Shown here: positions 9,043 to 17,121 of the stretch, piece after piece
Layout: the number at the start of each line of letters is the position of its first letter
How positions within the stretch are numbered: position 1 is the first letter of the stretch
Assembly (NCBI RefSeq): GCF_001905345.1
Contig: NZ_LFBV01000007.1
Coordinates: 310,001-374,000, forward strand
Length of the DNA: 64,000 nucleotides
Reading direction: 5' to 3'
Origin: Streptomyces uncialis
Lineage (GTDB): Bacteria; Actinomycetota; Actinomycetes; Streptomycetales; Streptomycetaceae
Translations under genes and position numbers: made by a program
Notes under the pieces: generated by a model
Told to the model about the DNA's origin: nothing
Database searches by the model: none
What the model saw: the letters and a program-made list of their open reading frames with translations, nothing else

Positions 9043-9087
9043 ATGGCACGAGGTATCTGGTCGCAGAAGGTCCGCTCCGCCCGCTGA
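9043..9087 (+). CDS. Putative leader peptide of the ABC-F gene
   Basis: A 14-codon ORF (M-A-R-G-I-W-S-Q-K-V-R-S-A-R) lies about 100 bases upstream of the ABC-F start. An in-frame ATG at 9034 would add three residues. A TAGCAT hexamer at 9030-9035 could be a -10 element, which would make the ATG at 9043 leaderless or nearly so; I see no convincing -35. Short leader ORFs like this control several antibiotic-resistance ABC-F and methylase genes by drug-induced ribosome stalling. Its last codons contain GCTCCGC (9074-9080), complementary to the ribosome-binding region of the ABC-F gene. The ORF is plain; its role is inferred. Confidence 0.55.
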   Translation: MARGIWSQKVRSAR

Positions 9088-9160
9088 CGGCGGCGCCTTC
9101 TCCCTTTCGAATCTGCGCTCGCCGTCCCGGTTCCCGCCGGGCGGCCACTTCCCGCTGCCC

Positions 9161-9185
9161 GGCTCCCACTGCGAGTCGCGGAGCC
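9161..9185 (+). promoter_or_regulatory. Hairpin sequestering the ABC-F ribosome binding site
   Basis: GGCTCC (9161-9166) pairs perfectly with GGAGCC (9180-9185) across a 13-base loop. The right arm contains the GGAG that serves the TTG start at 9190. An alternative partner for the same arm is GCTCCGC inside the leader ORF. This is the layout expected of attenuation; the base pairing is seen, the regulation is inferred. Confidence 0.5.
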
Positions 9186-9189
9186 TCCG

Positions 9190-10860
9190 TTGAACCTCAC
9201 TCCCACCCCCGAAGCCATGTCCCGCTCCGTCCCGGCCGACGGCAGCGCACACCTCCGCGCCGAGGGCGTCACCGTCACCCGCGGGTCCCGGCGGGTCCTG
9301 ACCGACGTCTCCGTCACCGTCTCCGCCCGGTCGCGGATCGCCGTCGTCGGCGAGAACGGCCGTGGCAAGACGACCCTGCTGCACGTCCTCGCCGGACTGC
9401 TCACGCCCGACAACGGCACCGTGCACCGGGCCGGCACGATCGGTCTGGCGCGCCAGGAACTGTCCGCACGGGACGGCGAGACCGTCGGCACCCTGACCTC
9501 CGAGGCGCTGGCCGCCTCGCTCGCGGCCCTCACCGCCCTGGACGAGGCGACCCGGGCCATGACCGAGGGCGACCCCTCGGCCGACGACCGCTACGCGTCC
9601 GCACTCGACGCCGCCACCCGGCTCGACGCGTGGGACGCCGAACGCCGCGTCGATGTCGCACTCGAAGCCCTCGGTGCCTGCGCCGACCGCGACCGCCCCC
9701 TGTCGACACTGTCGGTCGGGCAGCGCTACCGGGTCCGGCTCGCGTGCCTGCTCGGCGCGCGGCACGACATCCTGCTGCTCGACGAGCCGACCAACCATCT
9801 CGACGCGGGCGGGCTGGACTTCCTGACCCGCAGGCTGCGCGAGCACGACGGCGGGCTCGCCGTCGTCAGCCACGACCGCGCGCTGCTGCGCGACATCGCG
9901 AACCGCTTCCTCGACCTCGACCCGGCCCGCGACGGCAAGCCGCGTCTGTACGCCGGCGGCTACGACAGCTGGCAGGACGCCCGACGCCGTGAGCGTGACC
10001 GCTGGGAGCAGGACCACGAGGAGCAGCAGGCCGAGCACCGGCGGCTGAAGGACGCCGTGTCGAAGGCCCGTGACCGGCTCTCCACCGGCTGGCGGCCGGA
10101 CAAGGGGACCGGCAAGCACCAGCGTCAGTCCCGGGCACCGGGCGTGGTGCAGGCCCTGAAGCGGCAGCAGGACGCCCTGGAGGCGCACCGGATCGATGTA
10201 CCGGAGCCACCGGCGGCGCTCCGCTGGCCGGACCCCGGTGTCCGGCCGGGCGCTCCGCAGCTACGGGCGTTCGGCGTCGCGGTCGAGGGCCGGCTGGCCG
10301 GTCCGGTCGACCTCGTCCTCGACGGCGGCGACCGACTGCTCGTCACCGGACCCAACGGTGCCGGGAAGTCCACGCTGCTCGCGGTGCTGGCCGGTTCGCT
10401 CACGCCCACGGCCGGCCATGTCCGGACGGCGGAGGGGGCACGGGTCGTCCGGGTGACCCAGGAGACCGCAGGGCAGGAACCCGGACCGACCGCCCGCGAG
10501 GTGCACGGGCTTCATATGGGGCGGTTGGTGGCCCGCGGGACACTGCGTGACGCCGATGCCGTCCCGCTCAGGGCGATGGGTCTGCTGGACGCCGACGCGA
10601 TGCGCACGCCGGTCGGGCGGATGTCGCAGGGGCAGCGCCGGCGCCTCGACCTGGCGCTGGCGCTGGCCGGGCGGCCCGGACTGATCCTGCTCGACGAGCC
10701 GACCAACCATCTGTCGTCGGCGCTGGTCGACGAACTGACCGAGGCGATCCGCGGCACGAGCGCCGCCGTGGTCGTCGCGACGCACGACCGGCAGCTCCTG
10801 CGGGACCTCGCGGACTGGCCGCGGCTGGAGTTGGACGAGCCCCTGGTACCGGGGGCCTGA
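9190..10860 (+). CDS. ABC-F family ATPase (antibiotic-resistance type ribosome protection)
   Basis: A 556-residue soluble protein with two ABC domains and no membrane segments. Domain 1 has GENGRGKTT, the signature [12 protein letters not shown] and [12 protein letters not shown]; domain 2 has [22 protein letters not shown] and [12 protein letters not shown]. Between them is a charged coiled-coil linker (about 260-330, [20 protein letters not shown]), the part that reaches the peptidyl-transferase centre in ribosome-protecting ABC-F proteins. The start is taken as TTG at 9190 because GGAG lies seven bases upstream; an ATG at 9217 is an alternative. The leader peptide and hairpin before it support a drug-inducible resistance role (macrolide, lincosamide or pleuromutilin type); the actual drug cannot be told. 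Confidence 0.9.
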   Translation: MNLTPTPEAMSRSVPADGSAHLRAEGVTVTRGSRRVLTDVSVTVSARSRIAVVGENGRGKTTLLHVLAGLLTPDNGTVHRAGTIGLARQELSARDGETVGTLTSEALAASLAALTALDEATRAMTEGDPSADDRYASALDAATRLDAWDAERRVDVALEALGACADRDRPLSTLSVGQRYRVRLACLLGARHDILLLDEPTNHLDAGGLDFLTRRLREHDGGLAVVSHDRALLRDIANRFLDLDPARDGKPRLYAGGYDSWQDARRRERDRWEQDHEEQQAEHRRLKDAVSKARDRLSTGWRPDKGTGKHQRQSRAPGVVQALKRQQDALEAHRIDVPEPPAALRWPDPGVRPGAPQLRAFGVAVEGRLAGPVDLVLDGGDRLLVTGPNGAGKSTLLAVLAGSLTPTAGHVRTAEGARVVRVTQETAGQEPGPTAREVHGLHMGRLVARGTLRDADAVPLRAMGLLDADAMRTPVGRMSQGQRRRLDLALALAGRPGLILLDEPTNHLSSALVDELTEAIRGTSAAVVVATHDRQLLRDLADWPRLELDEPLVPGA

Positions 10861-11051
10861 TCCGGCGTGACCGGTCCGTCGGGCGGGTGAAACGACCGGG
10901 CGGCACCGGGAGCACTGACCGGTAGCGCCCTGCGCCGCCTTGCGACGGGAGCACTGACCGGCACCGCCCGCACCGCCCAGCACCCGGAGGTGCCGACCGG
11001 TGCTCCCAGGCCGGGCGGGGCCCGGCGTCCTGTCCGGCCCGAGCGGGACGG
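10861..11051. repeat. Convergent intergenic region with repeated GGGAGCACTGACCGG
   Basis: The 15-mer GGGAGCACTGACCGG occurs at 10908-10922 and 10947-10961, and its core returns inverted (GTGCTCCC at 11000-11007). The region separates two converging genes, so the long inverted pairing may act as a bidirectional terminator. Confidence 0.4.
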
Positions 11052-11516
11052 TCACGTCCCGTCCGGCGCCGGGCAGTTCCCGGGACGGGACGCCGGTGCT
11101 GACGCCGGCGCCGGACCTGGTGCCGGTGCCGGTGCCGGTGCGAAGAGGTCACCGAAACGGTTGGTGAGCTGGGAGGCGAGCCCGTCCCGGATCGACGACA
11201 GCCGTGCGATGCGCTGGTCGAGCTCCCCGAGGCGGTGCTGAGCGACCTCCGCGACATCGCAGCGGTCCGGTTCACCGGCCCCGGACGGGTCCCGGAGGGG
11301 CGCACTGTCCAGGACGTGGGCGAAGCTCCGGACGTCCGAGACGGTCAGGCCCGCCTGAAGCAGTTCGCTGACGGTCCGCAGCCGTCTGATGTCCGCCGAG
11401 GTGTAGGTCCGGTGACCGGATGGCGTGCGCCCGGGGGACAGCAGGCCCTGCTCCTCGTAGTAGCGCACCGCACGCGTGGTGAGCCCCGTGGCCGCCGCCA
11501 CATCGCCTATGCGCAT
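11052..11516 (-). CDS. MerR-family transcriptional regulator
   Basis: A 154-residue MerR regulator. The N-terminal winged helix is clear (MRIGDVAAATGLTTRAVRYY, then GLLSPGRTPSGHRTYT), followed by a dimerisation helix and a short C-terminal tail of Pro-Ala repeats (APAPAPAPGPAPASAP). It lacks a large drug-binding domain, and the one Cys (DRCDVAE) does not form a metal site I recognise. It follows the oxidoreductase gene by 31 bases and is presumably co-transcribed with it from the MerR-type promoter at 12647-12678, giving autoregulation. Effector unknown. Confidence 0.9.
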   Translation of the reverse strand: MRIGDVAAATGLTTRAVRYYEEQGLLSPGRTPSGHRTYTSADIRRLRTVSELLQAGLTVSDVRSFAHVLDSAPLRDPSGAGEPDRCDVAEVAQHRLGELDQRIARLSSIRDGLASQLTNRFGDLFAPAPAPAPGPAPASAPASRPGNCPAPDGT

Positions 11517-11547
11517 CCCGTCTTCCCGCCCCCCCGTGTGGCCGTCG

Positions 11548-12564
11548 TCAGAGCTCTATCAGTACCGCACCGATATGGCGTCCGGCGAGCAGGTCGCACA
11601 GGGCCTGCGGAGCGCGGTCGATGCCGTGCACCAGCGTATGAGGCACGGTGAGGGTCCCCGCCCGCAGCCCTCGGCCGAACTCCTCGGTCCACTGCCCCAG
11701 CGCGTCCAGATGCGCGTGGCCCGCGATACCGCGCAGGGTGATCCCCCGGTTCAGGACATGAGCGGTGTCGATGACGACCGGCGCCGTGGCGCTGCCCGCC
11801 GTCTGACTGGCGAGACTGCCCACCAGCGCGATCCGCGCCCCCTGACGGGCCTGCGCGAGCGCGGCACGCAACTGGTCCCCGCCCACCAGGTCGATGACCG
11901 CGTCCAGCCCGTCCGGGGCCAGCGCACGCAACTGGTCGTCGATGGGTCCCGCCGAACGGATCACGGCCGCGTCGTAGCCGAGCCGGTCGGTCAGCCGGTC
12001 GGCCTTCTGCCGGGAGCTCGTGCTGCCGATGACCCTGGCGGCGCCGTGCAGCCGGGCGAACTGACCGGCCATCGTGCCGACACCACCCGCGGCGCCGGTG
12101 ACGAGGACGGTGTCCCCGGCCCGGATCTCCGCTCCGCGCACCACCGCGAGCCATGCCACGAAGCCTTGCGAGAGATGGGCGACGGGATCGGGCAGCGCCT
12201 CCAGGTCCAGGCGCTGCGCCTCGTCCTCGCCGAGAACCGCGTACTCCCGCCATCCCGCGTTGTGCTCGACCAGGTCCCCGCGCTTCAGGGAGCCCTCCGG
12301 AGCGGAGATCACTTCGCCCACCGCGGGACCCGACAGGACGGCGCCCGGCGCGTACCCGGGCATCGGCAGTTCCCCGTTCCCCGCCATCAGGGTGCGCATC
12401 ACCGCGGTGACGCCCATGAGGCGGTTGCGCACCAGTATCCGCCGCGGTCCCGCGACCGGTACGGGTGCTTCGACCAGCCTGAAGTGGTCCGTGGTGAGGG
12501 GCCCTTCGGGGCGGGCCGCCAGATGGACCTCACGGTGGGTGGCGGGAACCGGAGCGGCGTTCAT
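11548..12564 (-). CDS. NADPH-dependent zinc-free MDR oxidoreductase
   Basis: A 338-residue medium-chain dehydrogenase/reductase of the leukotriene B4 dehydrogenase/alkenal reductase branch. The nucleotide-binding loop is VTGAAGGVGTMAGQFARL, with GSTSSRQKADRL for NADPH. No catalytic-zinc cysteines are present. Such enzymes reduce the double bond of reactive enones or enals. The start is ATG 12564, because AGGAGAG lies upstream. It is the first gene of an operon with the MerR regulator, suggesting an inducible response to an electrophilic or xenobiotic compound; the inducer is not known. Confidence 0.88.
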   Translation of the reverse strand: MNAAPVPATHREVHLAARPEGPLTTDHFRLVEAPVPVAGPRRILVRNRLMGVTAVMRTLMAGNGELPMPGYAPGAVLSGPAVGEVISAPEGSLKRGDLVEHNAGWREYAVLGEDEAQRLDLEALPDPVAHLSQGFVAWLAVVRGAEIRAGDTVLVTGAAGGVGTMAGQFARLHGAARVIGSTSSRQKADRLTDRLGYDAAVIRSAGPIDDQLRALAPDGLDAVIDLVGGDQLRAALAQARQGARIALVGSLASQTAGSATAPVVIDTAHVLNRGITLRGIAGHAHLDALGQWTEEFGRGLRAGTLTVPHTLVHGIDRAPQALCDLLAGRHIGAVLIEL

Positions 12565-12646
12565 GTCGGTCTCTCCTCGGCGCGGGGAAAGCAGGCCGCA
12601 CCGGCCCGCTGTCGTGCGGATGCGCGGGCACAGCCGCACGACAGCG

Positions 12647-12678
12647 ACGCTAGGAGTTGACGTGCACGTCAAGTGCAA
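12647..12678 (-). promoter_or_regulatory. MerR-type promoter with 16-bp dyad in the spacer
   Basis: Reading leftward, TTGCAC (12678-12673) and TAGCGT (12652-12647) are separated by 20 bp. The spacer contains the perfect palindrome TTGACGTGCACGTCAA (12657-12672). An over-long spacer holding a dyad is the hallmark of promoters untwisted by MerR activators, and the MerR gene is in the operon this promoter would serve. Confidence 0.7.
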
Positions 12679-12702
12679 GTCGTGTACGCGACGGCCCGAG
12701 GG

Positions 12703-14760
12703 TCAGAAGGTCATCCGCCAGCCGCTGATGTGGCCCACACCTCCCGGGGTGGTGTCCTGCACCCGCAACCTCCAGGTGCCGTTGGGCGCCTCCGGGGAGA
12801 GGTCCACGGTGTAGGTGGCCGCGACCGGTGCTCCGTCGTAGATGTCCTTGAGCTTGTAGACGGTGCCGTCCGGTGCCACGAGGTCCACGTACAGCATGCC
12901 GCCGTGGACGATGTCCACCTCGATACGGGCGAGCGCGGGGTCGGTGACCCCACTGACGCCGATGGACGAGAAGGCCGGTGCGCCGGAGGTCCCGCCACCC
13001 GGGGCGTCGGGGATAGGGACATCGGTGAGGTTCTCGAAGGCGGGGCCCGGCGGGCGGGGCGCGGGATTGCCCGAGCGGGTACCGACGTTGACCGCTCCCC
13101 AGGCGTCCATGACGCGGGTGTAGGTGGGCGACGAGACGCCGTAGAGGTCGGCGGCCGCGGCCAGGGTGGCGGTGCGGGCGCCGGCGTAGTCGGTGTTGGA
13201 CGTCATGTAGACGGTGAGGGCGCGGTACCAGATCCGTTCGGCGGCGGCCCGGCCGATCGCCGTGACCGGGAGTCCGTCGGCGGTGGGACTGTCGTAGGCG
13301 ACACCGTTGATCGTCTTGGCGCCACTGCCTTCGGCGGCGAGATAGAACCAGTGGTTGGCCGGACCGGGGGTGGGGGCCGCCCGGACGTGACCCGGGGTGA
13401 CGTTGCCGTACGCCGCGCCGAGACCGGGATACCAGTAGTTGGGTGACGCGCCGTCCCTGGCGGGCCGGTCCATGTAGCGCAGCGGGGTTCCGTTGCCATG
13501 GGCGTTGACCCTCTCACCCACAAGGTAGTCGCCCACATCGGTGGTGTTCGCGGTGTGGAACTCCACCCCGGCGGCGAAGATGTCACTGGTCGCCTCGTTC
13601 AGCCCCTCCGCCTCCCGGCTGAGGTTCAGCCGGGCGGTCTCGGCGGTGAGACCGTGGGTCATCTCGTGTGCCGCGATGTCGACGCTTGTGTAGAACGTCG
13701 TCGTGCCGTGGCCGTCGCCGTAGGACACGCACTGACAGCGGTCCTGCCACAGCGCCCCGTTGAACCCGCCGCGGTTCACCCAGGACGATCCGCCGTCACC
13801 GTCGTTACGGAGGCCGTTGCGGCCGTGCACACCCTTGTAGTAGTCCCAGGTGACCTGGGCCCCATGGGCGGCGTCCGCGGCCTGGGTCTGGAGGGTGGTT
13901 CCCACACCGTCGCCCCAGACGTTGTCGGCATCGGTGAAGACCGCTCTGGGCCGCTCCGACAGATGGTTCATGTCGAACGTCTTGTGCGCTCCGTGGTCGG
14001 TGGCGATCAGACTGTAGGTGGAGCCGTTCTGGAGGGAGTCCAGCGGGACCTGACCGCTGTACTGGGTGTTGCCGGAGCCGCGCTTGACCGCGTCGTAGCG
14101 GTGGAGCTCGGTGCCGTCGGCGGCGTCGGTGATGACATGGAGTTCGCTGGGACCTCCGTCGGACAGGAATCCGTCGACCACCGTCTCCCAGGCGAGGACC
14201 GGACGTCCGTCGGCGGCCCAGACCACCGCGCGGGGAGCACCGGCGGCCTTGGCGCCCCTGCTCCCGTCCTTTCCGGCCCGTGCCAGTGCGTACGTCGTGG
14301 CGGTGGCGGGTCCGCGGGCGGGGACGGTGGTGGGCAGGGCGATCCGGGTGCCGGTGGCCCGGGTCACCCCCTTGACCGTGCCCCTGGCGGTGCGGGCCGG
14401 GTCGGTGTGGACGACGAGATCACCGCCGAGGACCGGTAATCTGCCGTAGGTGCGTTCATAGCGGGTGTGCAAGGTGCCGTCGGCGTCCTTGAGCACATTG
14501 CGCGCGACCAGTTTCTCCTTGCCGCCCAGACCGATCGCGCGGGCGGTCGCCGCCCGCGCGGCGGTGGCGTCGGCCAGCAGTCCGGCGTGCTGGGCGGGGC
14601 TGAGCTTCACCGGCAGCGCACCGGCCCGCGCGACGGGAGCGGGTACGGAGGGTGCGGCGGGCGCCGCACCCGCGGCCCCGGACGGGAGGGCGGCGGCGAG
14701 GACGGCACCGGTCGCGACCAGCGCTGCGCACACCGACGTCCGGAAGGGGGATCGTCTCAC
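12703..14760 (-). CDS. Secreted M4 (thermolysin-family) metallopeptidase with P-domain
   Basis: A 685-residue preproprotein. It has a Sec signal peptide (about 1-32), an FTP/PepSY propeptide region, then the M4 catalytic domain with the zinc motif HEMTH (H365, E366, H369) and the downstream glutamate motif EGLNEATSD. After a Pro-rich linker (about 570) comes a proprotein-convertase P-domain of about 110 residues ending WRMTF, which usually stabilises the secreted enzyme. GTG start at 14760, with AAGGAG seven bases upstream. Codon 108 is TTA (14437-14439), so translation probably depends on the bldA tRNA and is tied to development. The enzyme should act outside the cell on proteins or peptides. 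Confidence 0.93.
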   Translation of the reverse strand: MRRSPFRTSVCAALVATGAVLAAALPSGAAGAAPAAPSVPAPVARAGALPVKLSPAQHAGLLADATAARAATARAIGLGGKEKLVARNVLKDADGTLHTRYERTYGRLPVLGGDLVVHTDPARTARGTVKGVTRATGTRIALPTTVPARGPATATTYALARAGKDGSRGAKAAGAPRAVVWAADGRPVLAWETVVDGFLSDGGPSELHVITDAADGTELHRYDAVKRGSGNTQYSGQVPLDSLQNGSTYSLIATDHGAHKTFDMNHLSERPRAVFTDADNVWGDGVGTTLQTQAADAAHGAQVTWDYYKGVHGRNGLRNDGDGGSSWVNRGGFNGALWQDRCQCVSYGDGHGTTTFYTSVDIAAHEMTHGLTAETARLNLSREAEGLNEATSDIFAAGVEFHTANTTDVGDYLVGERVNAHGNGTPLRYMDRPARDGASPNYWYPGLGAAYGNVTPGHVRAAPTPGPANHWFYLAAEGSGAKTINGVAYDSPTADGLPVTAIGRAAAERIWYRALTVYMTSNTDYAGARTATLAAAADLYGVSSPTYTRVMDAWGAVNVGTRSGNPAPRPPGPAFENLTDVPIPDAPGGGTSGAPAFSSIGVSGVTDPALARIEVDIVHGGMLYVDLVAPDGTVYKLKDIYDGAPVAATYTVDLSPEAPNGTWRLRVQDTTPGGVGHISGWRMTF

Positions 14761-15241
14761 TCGGAACTCCTTCTGCGGCGGCCGTGGATGACGGCCGGAA
14801 CAGGACCCGCCCGACGGGGGTACGGGGCGGGCTGAGCTGCGCGACAGAGGTGCCGCCTGGGCAGGCGGAGGCCCGTGGCGCGGATGTTCCTCCCTCGCAC
14901 CCACCTGCCTGATGAGGCGTGTGGTGCGACGGCAGAAGAAGCGTGACACCGAACAGCGGCGGGGTGTCCCCTGTGGGGAGAGCTGTCCGTAAGACGTCAG
15001 TCGGCCGCGGTCTTCAAGCCGGACGGTGTACGGCACGGAGTACCGGCGCGCCGCGCGGTCACCGCTCGTACCTGCGGAGTCCTGCCGACGCGCCGACCGG
15101 GGGACAGGCCACGGTCGGCGCGAACACATGGCACCCGGAGCCGATATCGCGCTGGAACAGCGGCGTCAGCGGCGGACAGCCGGTCTTCCCACGGACGTCA
15201 CCCGGGTCCTGGCGCGTGCGGGCGGCAGGTGCCGTCAGGGG
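14761..15241. other. 480-bp intergenic region
   Basis: No convincing gene is seen. It contains the upstream region of the M4 peptidase and the downstream end of the VOC gene. A 6-bp hairpin CCGCCT/AGGCGG at 14853-14868 is the only clear structure. Confidence 0.4.
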
Positions 15242-15625
15242 TCAGCGGGCCTCCGCGAGCAGATGGACGACACCGGCCGGGTTCTTGACCCAGTGGGTTC
15301 GGGAGCCGGTGTTCACCAGGGGTTCCACCTCGTCGCACGGATGGACACCCGCCTCGGCCAGCTTGCGCGTCGCCGCGTCCAGGTCATCGGTGTGGAGCTG
15401 AAGCCACAGGTCGGGATGGCTGTAGTTGTCGACCCGGTCGAGCCACAGCGTGGTGGGGCCGAACCGTACCGAGTGCGTCCGTGCGACGGTCGGTGCCTCG
15501 GGCGCGTCGTGCTCCTCGACCTCGAAACCCAGGGTGTCGCGGTAGAACGCCACGGTGGCGTCGTACTGCGCCTTGGGGATCTTCATGGCGATGTTCAGAC
15601 CGGCGGTGAACTCAGGTGTGCCCAT
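15242..15625 (-). CDS. VOC-family (glyoxalase/bleomycin-resistance fold) protein
   Basis: A 127-residue single-domain vicinal-oxygen-chelate protein: AMKIPKAQYDATVAFYRDTL, then LWLQLHTDDLDAATRKLAEA and NPAGVVHLLAEAR at the end. It is the third gene of an SRPBCC-ArsR-VOC operon, overlapping the ArsR gene by 14 bases. Substrate unknown; VOC proteins in this arrangement are often called bleomycin-resistance-like without proof. Confidence 0.85.
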   Translation of the reverse strand: MGTPEFTAGLNIAMKIPKAQYDATVAFYRDTLGFEVEEHDAPEAPTVARTHSVRFGPTTLWLDRVDNYSHPDLWLQLHTDDLDAATRKLAEAGVHPCDEVEPLVNTGSRTHWVKNPAGVVHLLAEAR

Positions 15626-15980
15626 GGTCGCGTGACTCCTTCGTGTCGGTGGTGTCCAGCGCGTTCTCCAGCGCGCTCAGCCGGTCGTCCCAGTTGCCGG
15701 CGAGCATCGCCAGCCATCTCTGCGCCGCCCGCACCGGTGCGGGCTCCAGCTGGTAGGGATGGCGTCGGCCGACCCGTTCGCCCGAGCTGATCAGACCCGC
15801 TTCGGCGAGCTGACCGAGGTGCTTGGCCACGGCTTGGCGGCTGATCGGCAACCGCCGTGCCAGATCGGTGACGGTCGCCGGTCCCGCGCGGCCGAGCTCG
15901 TCCAGCAGGGCCCGTCGCGTCGGATCCGTCAGCGCCGCGAACACCGCGACGGCCTGTGCCTCCGCATCAGCCGGCCGCAT
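15612..15980 (-). CDS. ArsR-family transcriptional repressor
   Basis: A 122-residue winged-helix repressor: FAALTDPTRRALLDELGRAG, then the recognition helix region LPISRQAVAKHLGQLAEAGL and the wing SGERVGRRHPYQL. No metal-binding cysteines are present, so it belongs to the non-metal ArsR branch usually paired with SRPBCC genes. Start ATG at 15980 overlaps the SRPBCC gene by 14 bases. It likely binds the inverted repeat at 16415-16457 and represses its own operon. Confidence 0.9.
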   Translation of the reverse strand: MRPADAEAQAVAVFAALTDPTRRALLDELGRAGPATVTDLARRLPISRQAVAKHLGQLAEAGLISSGERVGRRHPYQLEPAPVRAAQRWLAMLAGNWDDRLSALENALDTTDTKESRDHGHT

Positions 15981-16401
15981 CGAGGTAGGCCCCCAGCTCG
16001 GCGAGCTCCGAGTTCCACCCATGGCTGTTGGCCTGGTGGGCGGCCCGGGCCGCGTCGTCGGAGACCTGGGCGAACCCGCTCTCCACGAGACGCAGTCTGG
16101 TGCCCTCGGGCACCGGCGCCAGGGTGAACTCCACGAGCGTCCGTGACGCGTCGTCCTCCGGCAGGAACATGATCCCCCACCGGAAGGCGAACCGGTGCGG
16201 AGGCTCGACGACCGCGACCGTGGCGACGGACTCCTGTCCGAGGTCGTCCCAGCGGAAGTACGCCCGCCCGCCGGGCCTCAAGTCGATCTCCGCCACCGAG
16301 CCGAACCACCGGGAGAGCCCTTCGGCGGTCGTCAGCGCGGCCCAGACCCGTTCCACGGGATGCCGCAGCACCATTTCGCGCTCGATCCTGTCCCTCACCA
16401 T
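15967..16401 (-). CDS. SRPBCC/AHSA1-domain protein
   Basis: A 144-residue START-like (Aha1 homology) protein: EREMVLRHPVERVWAALTTA, GLSRWFGSVAEIDLRPGG and the C-terminal helix HGWNSELAELGAYLDAAG. The fold forms a hydrophobic ligand pocket; the ligand is unknown. The start is ATG 16401, with GAAGGGAGC upstream; a GTG at 16434 falls inside the operator. First gene of the operon with ArsR and VOC genes. Confidence 0.88.
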   Translation of the reverse strand: MVRDRIEREMVLRHPVERVWAALTTAEGLSRWFGSVAEIDLRPGGRAYFRWDDLGQESVATVAVVEPPHRFAFRWGIMFLPEDDASRTLVEFTLAPVPEGTRLRLVESGFAQVSDDAARAAHQANSHGWNSELAELGAYLDAAG

Positions 16402-16414
16402 GATCCGCTCCCTT

Positions 16415-16457
16415 CGCAACCTTTGCGTTGCCACACAATGGCAACGTAAAGGTTGCG
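16415..16457. promoter_or_regulatory. 19-bp-arm inverted repeat, probable ArsR operator
   Basis: CGCAACCTTTGCGTTGCCA (16415-16433) and its reverse complement with a single mismatch (16439-16457) flank a 5-base centre, cacaa. It sits immediately upstream of the SRPBCC start, where the operon promoter must be. Size and position fit an autoregulatory operator. Confidence 0.75.
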
Positions 16458-16561
16458 ACAGTAGCGCGCAAGTCGAGCGCCGGTATGCCCCGGCACTTCC
16501 CGCCCCCGGTGGCCCCGGTGTCGCCGTCGCGTTGTCAGTGGTGGGTGGCAGCCTGGAGCGT

Positions 16562-16840
16562 ATGAACGGCGATGACGAGCAGCTGCTGAACGGCCGGGTG
16601 TACGGCCGCGACCATGACGACCCCCGTCAAGGGCCGCAGCCGGGACGGACCTACGTCGAACTGACCGGCGGCCCCCTCGACGGGCTGTTCCTGGATGTCA
16701 CGGGCTGGACGCGGGACGAGACCAGCGCGGGCGCCGTACTGGCCACGGAGCTGGGCCGGTTCGGCCCGGGTGGCCGGGCGCTGTACGACCCCCGGCCCGG
16801 CGACCCGGGCCGCTTCGACTGGACCGCCGACAGCCCCTGA
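16562..16840 (+). CDS. Hypothetical protein, 92 residues
   Basis: A small acidic, Gly/Asp-rich protein with no signal peptide or membrane helix. The central part (TYVELTGGPLDGLFLDVTGW) looks folded, and the end (ALYDPRPGDPGRFDWTADSP) is Pro/Asp-rich. Codon bias fits a real gene, and GGAG lies just upstream of the ATG. I do not recognise the family. Confidence 0.6.
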   Translation: MNGDDEQLLNGRVYGRDHDDPRQGPQPGRTYVELTGGPLDGLFLDVTGWTRDETSAGAVLATELGRFGPGGRALYDPRPGDPGRFDWTADSP

Positions 16841-16895
16841 ACGATGTCCGGCCGACGCCCTGTCCCGGCCGCGCGCCAGGCCCTGTCCCGGTCGT

Positions 16896-16917
16896 GGCAG
16901 GCAGGCAGGCAGGTAGG
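16896..16917. repeat. Short tandem repeat (GGCA)n
   Basis: Four to five units of GGCA/GGTA in the spacer between the hypothetical gene and the reductase gene. The rest of 16841-17121 holds only the AGGAGG ribosome binding site of the next gene. Confidence 0.6.
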
Positions 16918-17121
16918 CCGGCGGACCGGTTCGTGCGGCGGTCGTCGGGCGGCGGTCGTCGTCGCCCACCTGAGCACGCAGAAGAAACGGCGCCACGGGG
17001 CACGTCCGCTCCACGCGAACCTGGTAGGTCGGGACGCGGGGGAGCCGAGATTCGGAAGCTGCGATGAGTTTCCGGCCCTGGGGAGTCCTACCACCGTTGT
17101 TGTCCACCACAGGAGGAACGC

